DNA from: Eunapius fragilis
Lineage: Eukaryota > Porifera > Demospongiae > Spongillida > Spongillidae
Assembly (NCBI GenBank): GCA_963681505.1
Contig: OY811979.1
Coordinates: forward strand, 4,627,473-4,691,472
Length of the DNA: 64,000 nt
Direction: 5' to 3'
A model generated the notes under the pieces. It worked only from the letters and a program-made list of their open reading frames with translations, ran no database searches and was not told the origin of the DNA. Position 1 is the stretch's first letter, and each line of letters opens with the position of its first letter. Made by a program: the position numbers and the translations under genes. This document shows positions 58,801-64,000 of the stretch, in pieces.

Positions 58801-59000
58801 NNNNNNNNNNNNNNNNNNNNNNNNNNNNNNNNNNNNNNNNNNNNNNNNNNNNNNNNNNNNNNNNNNNNNNNNNNNNNNNNNNNNNNNNNNNNNNNNNNNN
58901 NNNNNNNNNNNNNNNNNNNNNNNNNNNNNNNNNNNNNNNNNNNNNNNNNNNNNNNNNNNNNNNNNNNNNNNNNNNNNNNNNNNNNNNNNNNNNNNNNNNN
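58801..59000. other. assembly gap (200 N)
   Basis: Exactly 200 unknown bases; the true distance is not known. Sequence on both sides is unrelated in content (exon start on the left, hAT fragment on the right). Confidence 0.99.
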
Positions 59001-59345
59001 AGAAACACTAACAAGGTTTTGGAGTAAATGGCTTAATCTATTCAGTCATTGCCAAAAAGATATTCAATCAGGTAACTGGAATGAGTTTTAATACTCGATG
59101 GTGGTCAAAGTGCGAATGTTTTGAGCAACTGATGAGAGTGTGGGGTGATGTGATTAAGATATTGAAAGTAGCCAGCATTAATGAGGCTGGTTCAGCTGTT
59201 GAAGCTTATCAGATGCTCACAGTGCCCAAGTTAAGGGTGGAGTTAGCAGCCGTAGTGGATGGAGCACAGTCATTTCTAAAAGCCTGCTATAGTTTCAAAG
59301 GTGATGGCCCACTAGCTTTTGAGGTACATGTATATAATGAGATTT
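59001..59345 (+). pseudogene. hAT-like transposase fragment
   Basis: Starts in the gap with ETLTRFWSKWLNLFSHCQKD, then needs a one-base frame change near 59070 to continue as TGMSFNTRWWSKCECFEQLM, VWGDVIKIL, VPKLRVELAAVVDGAQSFLK and YSFKGDGPLAFE. TRWWSKWE and ELAxxVDxGxxFxxATYxLEGDGPL are hallmarks of a hAT-related animal transposase family. The frame ends in stops after 59350. Confidence 0.7.
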
Positions 59346-61610
59346 TTAAAATGTGAACACTTCATTGCAAACCCACAATCTTTTACTTATTTGTGCTGGT
59401 GGAACACAGGCACAACAGAATATCTAAAGTTGTATCACCTTGGGGAGGATTGTGTGAGACCAGGATTTGAGTATTTTACGGCAACCAATCATGGGAAAGC
59501 TTAGACCTCAATTAGACCTATTTAAGGCAGCAAGATTAGATATTTAGTGCGATGCAGAGCAGTAGAGTTAGGTTTGAATACTATCCTGTTGGATGAATTG
59601 AAGATACTGAAGGTTACTCAAAGAGGAAAAATTTCCATTCATAGTCTGGTTCAAAATCTACCCCAGTATCTGACAGCGTGTGATGGTATTTCACTATCAG
59701 TAAATGTGATGATCTTTTGGAACGAAAGTGCTTCTCTCCATATGGCACTAAACTCTGGGGGAGGGGGGTGAACAAAATGTTGGCTACACTGAACAAGTGC
59801 TGGACATGTGTATTAATTGTGCAAAATCCATATGTTTTCACCCCTGCTACAACCAAACAAACTCTGCTGAATGCCTCACAAGTCAGCAGCATTAAATGCT
59901 CCTCTTGTGCTGCAGCAATATAGTAATTATAGCACTGGCCAAACATTGGACCAGACCAATGTATTTCAGGTACTATTTATAATAAACTGGTCTTAAACAA
60001 CACCAACAGAATATACTAACTACAGTTGTATAGCATTCAGTTATGTGCTGACCTTGTCTACTTTGAGCCGCAGTGTGCTACAATAGTCCAGTCACTGGAG
60101 AACAAATAAAATGAAGTAATTAATAGCACATGGAAATCTGACTCACTATACCACCATATAAGAACACCCACACATGCACATATTCACACACATATATAGA
60201 TAACACACACACACATATATCATCTCCCCCCCCCCCCCCCCCTCCCCCCCCCGGCCCATGTGAGATTAAAATTAGGCGCATGCGATAAAGAATAATAACT
60301 ATGCAGCTATCTAATGAACTATGCTGGGTCCAGGGATCGCCAAATACAGTACTTTCGTGTGAGCCTTGAAACATTTCCACCACATCAAACCGTCATCTTT
60401 ACGTTCTAAGTGGTGCATGGAGCTAGTGATGAACTCCAGTAGCTCACGGAACTTTGCACTATCCGCAAGAGCGGGTGTAGCAGATTGGCTGTACATGTCC
60501 AGCAATAGCGGACATGAATAATTGAATACCCGCGTCACGCGATAAAAATTAATTGAACGGGAAGTGTATGGAGAGATGTGTAAAAACACTCACGGTTCTT
60601 GTACATTAGCTACAATACAACATTACGTAACGGTTTATGATAGGGATACTGATGAATCATCTTTTCTATATTCTGGTCTCTGTAGAAAAGTGTTCAGTAC
60701 TAATTCCATAGGCATTTTTGTGCTACTACGTACATTTGTACGTGAAACATGATATTGTCATGTTTCTTCAACTTTTTTTCCTATCACTCCGCCATAAATC
60801 TCAAGTCTACGTCCTGGAATATGAAGGCTGAACTACTGAGTCATTAGTCGGAGCAAGTGGTGTATTTTAAACCCTTACACACAACATTCCCTAGGCACTT
60901 TTATGAACCGCACTTCAAAATCTGGGACAAATATATGAAATTATTAATTGTCATCCGACGTCACATGAGCTAATTATCGGTGCTTGGTAGAGCCGACCGT
61001 GCCTAGCCTAATAGTCTTCATATATACCATAGCCTTATCTGGCATAGTTCCGTACTCGCAAAATGGGTGTTCGATATGAAATAAGGGATATGTTATTGTA
61101 CCAGTTTTGCAAGCGAACGCATTCTGTCTCTGGTAGGCCTACGTGGATGCATGTAGTTATAACTTCTATCGGCGGGGTTTTTTAAATTTAAGTGGAGCTT
61201 GTGCGTACACCATAAACTAACATACTTATAACGACGTACATTCTCGACTGGCGTTGGATCTGAATACCAAAGCCATGTGGTTAGTGACCGTGCAGTAGGG
61301 CAGTATGTTAGCGAACACGAGCGCACTTTGCTGTGTCATGTGTATAATGACTGTTAGTACCCTACTGTATATATCTGCAAGAGGCAAACTTTACTGCGGG
61401 GGTGAGTGTTACTGTTAAGCCGACCTCGGTTGGCAGGGCCCTGCAGGCCCTTAAGGTACCGTAACAGAGACAGTGGCAGGTGCGGATACAGGGGGTGGGC
61501 AACTGAGTTTCGTCCCCGGTAACTGTAAGTCACGATCGATGATGTTAATATGAACAATAAGCGATCGCGAACGCAACGAACACGTGAATTGATAACTGTA
61601 ATGAGCGGCT
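59346..61610. other. no recognised gene; poly-C tract at 60229
   Basis: Possible decayed continuation of the hAT-like fragment up to about 59,900. A minus-strand open stretch at 60311-60589 contains FRELLEFITSSMHHLERKDD but has no recognisable domain. C runs (60229-60253) are broken by two T residues. Nothing else is supported. Confidence 0.5.
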
Positions 61611-61615
61611 GCTTG

Positions 61616-61910
61616 GGGCAGTGGCGTAGCGAGGGGGGTTTAAGGGGTGGCCAAAATAGAAGAGAGGTTATTAATTGTCGCCCCAGCGCGATCGAACCCA
61701 TGAACGCATTTTGTATCGGGCCAGAAGCAGACAGCACCCTTCCTCCCCCCCTCCCCACCTACTATTCGCGAACTGAAAATCCTGTATCCGCCTCTGCCCC
61801 CCTCCCCCATTTCGTATCGGGCCTGAAGCGTACAGAACCCCCCCCCCCCCCGCTTTTCGTATCGTGGGTTTCAACCCCCCAATTTGGAAAATCCTGTATC
61901 CGCCCCTGTA
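61616..61910. mobile_element. dispersed poly-C repeat (same family as in COP1 intron 1)
   Basis: Begins cagtggcgtagcgagggggg and contains cgtatcgggccagaagcaga, cgtatcgggcctgaagcgta and aaaatcctgtatccgcc twice, with several C runs. The phrases are complementary to those at 47170-47280. Confidence 0.7.
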
Positions 61911-62059
61911 TAGCTCCTCCGCTTTTACGAGGTAGCCACGCCCAAAGCATGAGTGTTTTAAGCCCCTCCTCTTTGCCCCCTCGCAAAATAGTGGCGTGTT
62001 ATAGTGAGAGGTGTGGCAGTAAATTACACTCCCCCAGTTATTTAGATTTATTAATTAGG

Positions 62060-63180
62060 GCTATAGATAGTAATTGAGCTTATGCGTATGATGCTTAACC
62101 CCTGATCCCTGACACACTGTCCCTTTAGCAAATACATCCCCACCCCCACCCACACCCACACCCAGGAGTCCCTCCCCCCCCCCCCCCCCCCCCCCCCCAA
62201 TACATGTATGCATGCTATAGTATCACCAGTTCTTATCCATGTCAGATTATTCACTGTCCATTGTCAGGTAATAGCAATTTTAAGTTACACAAGGCATGTA
62301 CCCCCCACCCCCCCCCCCCCCTCCTCCCCTAATGCATATTGCCATGCTACCTAAACATTTCCACCAATTCATATGGAACCATGGCAATATGTGGCAGGGG
62401 AGGGGGAGGGGGCGTGGGTACATGTCACTGACTTTTATGTAACTTAAACTGACTAGCAATGAACAGTGCAATTTTCCAGGAACAGCCTCTGATATTTAGA
62501 TAGAATGGCAATATATACCGGAAGAGGAGGGGGAAGGGGTACATGCCTTGTGTACATAAAATTGCTATTACCTGCCTCTAGAAATGAACAGTGAACCACT
62601 ACTCAGAGACATTGCGGGTAATTGCGATTTAAAGTTTACACAAATGTCTGTTGGCATGAACCCCCCCCCTCCCCCCCCCCAAACCCACCTCCTCGTCCAT
62701 ATATTGCCATGCTATCTAACCATCCGAGACTGTTCTATCCATGTTCCTGACTAAGGGGAAATATTAATTGTCCATCACTTGAGTCAGCATGCAGCTAATA
62801 GCAATTACACAAGTGTCAGGTGGCATGCACCCTCCCCCCCCCCCCCTCCCCAGCATAATTAAATTGCATCAGAGAGTGTTCTATCCATGTTCCTGCAGGG
62901 TAGGGGGAAATATTAACTGTCTTTTTGTCCATTACTGGAGTCAGGTAATAGCAATTGTAGGTTACACAAGGGTCAGTTGGCATGCACCTCAACCTCCCCC
63001 CTCCCCCCTCCATACCACATGACCTATGCTGCCTAAACATCAGATAATGTCCCACAGTAGGTGAAACCATTCACTGTCCATGGTTGAAATAAATTTTCAG
63101 TAACACATGTACAGTTGTGTGCCCCACCCCCTACAGCCAACACTAGATATGGGTTGGAGTATAGTTAATTCTTAATGGTA
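62060..63180. repeat. about 165-190-bp repeat array with mixed orientation and poly-C
   Basis: Five to six degenerate units, each with a gtcaggtaatagcaatt-like core, ttacacaagg, a run of C residues and tgccatgctacctaa. One or two units (about 62395-62580) are inverted, with the G/C tract on the opposite strand. Open frames over it are artefacts. Confidence 0.8.
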
Positions 63181-63571
63181 CAGTTGTTAGTTGGTATGTG
63201 CCACAACCCCGAAGGCTGTTCTGATATGACATTGCCAAAAACAACAGAGTCACTGAGGGTGCCAGAAAAGTTCTGCCTGTGTCATGCCTCTATGGCATTG
63301 TAACTTATCAGTAGGTGTGCCTTTAAGATATCAATAACAACTTTAATCAATAACCATACAAATGTATAAATAAATGTGTTAGCAAGGCAATAAGAATGGA
63401 GGTACAGTTTCACAATGAAAACGTTCCTATAATGACAGCTGCACAGGATTTCTCATTTCTTCATTGCCATAGTGGACGATAATCTATTTAATGAGAAGAG
63501 GGTAAATCGAATGGCTGGGCATATAACATGCGCATTGTCAATGGTTGGTTCCGAGTGGCAGGGCAATATGT

Positions 63572-63572
<1 letters not shown>

Positions 63573-63611
<39 letters not shown>

Positions 63612-63630
63612 CACACACACACACCACACA

Positions 63631-63662
<32 letters not shown>

Positions 63663-63678
63663 CACACACACACCACAC

Positions 63679-63711
<33 letters not shown>

Positions 63712-63712
63712 G
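63573..63712. repeat. compound (CA)n microsatellite
   Basis: Two near-identical copies of a complex CA repeat with tatcacac and tatcac-like interruptions (accacacaacac), suggesting an internal duplication of about 52 bp. Confidence 0.92.
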
Positions 63713-64000
63713 GCAACCCCAAGTTGGTCCAGTACAAACCAATGTATCATGCTGGAATGCATATTCTTCCTGTCAGTGCAGAGTACTAATAGGCAAGTAT
63801 TGGACTGGGGGGTCAACAAGATTGCAAAATGGTCACTGCTCTTCCCTTGCGGGGCTAAAGGGTTGGGGAGAAGGTTGGCGTAAGTAGGAAAACGGGTGTG
63901 TGTGTGTGTGTGCGCGGACATCTGGGAGAAGGTAAAATAATGGTGATGTGTATAGTGCAGAATGGACTCTCTTTTAGGTCCTACATGTATGCATATTCAC
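63713..64000. other. window end, no recognised gene
   Basis: Short (TG)n at 63896-63912; otherwise nothing supported. Confidence 0.5.

Noticed and set aside
60311-60589. 92-aa minus-strand frame as a gene
   Set aside because: Open but without domain, splice partner or conserved start.
62051-63070. Pro- and Gly-rich proteins
   Set aside because: Caused by poly-C runs in the degenerate repeat array.
1-64000. tRNA, rRNA or other structured RNA genes
   Set aside because: I looked for B-box-like ggttcgaatcc and conserved rRNA stretches and saw none; a covariance-model scan would be decisive.

Overview
The window comes from an animal nuclear genome. It holds a receptor-regulated Smad, a CPEB-type translational regulator, a COP1-type E3 ligase and VPS13-like and MCM2-like exons. 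Nearly all genes are cut by many short GT-AG introns (often 40-60 nt). R-Smads and CPEB point to Metazoa. Compact introns, abundant DNA transposons and retroelement tails, and very long poly-G/poly-C tracts suggest an early-branching marine invertebrate, most likely a demosponge. The phylum is my inference, not a demonstrated fact. All splice junctions were read by eye from GT/AG signals, phase continuity and family similarity.

Layout. 1-5.2 kb: mostly non-coding, with a poly-G-filled MITE-like repeat, a GCGACGGGAAT minisatellite in two blocks, a long hairpin and a (CCAT)n/(CCAC)n tract. 5.3-8.7 kb: a complete three-exon R-Smad with an extremely short linker. 8.7-12.1 kb: a complete, apparently intact piggyBac transposon with TTAA target duplication, landed 6 bp after the Smad stop codon. 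12.2-13.3 kb: minisatellites and a Ty3/Gypsy-like protease-region fragment. 13.4-15.7 kb: a spliced DDE integrase-like gene. 15.8-17.2 kb: an unrecognised spliced 210-aa gene with a partial tandem duplication of its first exon. 17.76-21.9 kb: a 173-bp satellite array with higher-order structure.

22.4-30.1 kb: the most striking object, one continuous chain of about 33 exons, all phase-compatible. It encodes roughly 1,740-1,760 residues with, in order, a PHD finger, a MULE/NOF-like DDE transposase core, a ubiquitin-specific protease (C19) domain and an Ulp1/SENP-like (C48) protease domain. All expected catalytic boxes are visible. Tandem 61-bp repeats follow it.

31.4-42 kb: a graveyard of 3'-terminal retroelement fragments around a CPEB terminal exon, which is itself interrupted by a 321-bp MITE with a TTA duplication, plus a 719-bp TIR element with internal tandem duplication and several simple repeats. 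41.7-46.5 kb: a possible 44-aa myristoylation-type small gene, and VPS13-like and MCM2-like exons. 46.9-50.75 kb: a complete 19-exon COP1 gene of 600 aa. 51.8-55.4 kb (minus): a complete 13-exon, 832-aa transposase-like gene of the CACTA/Plavaka-like type. 56.5-58.8 kb: unrecognised minus-strand exons, an enoyl-CoA delta-isomerase-like pseudogene, and a plus-strand first exon running into a 200-N gap. 59.0-64.0 kb: a frameshifted hAT-like fragment, poly-C-bearing dispersed repeats and microsatellites.

Host genes (Smad, CPEB, COP1) are separated by layer upon layer of mobile DNA. Several mobile genes are intact, so transposition here is probably recent or continuing.
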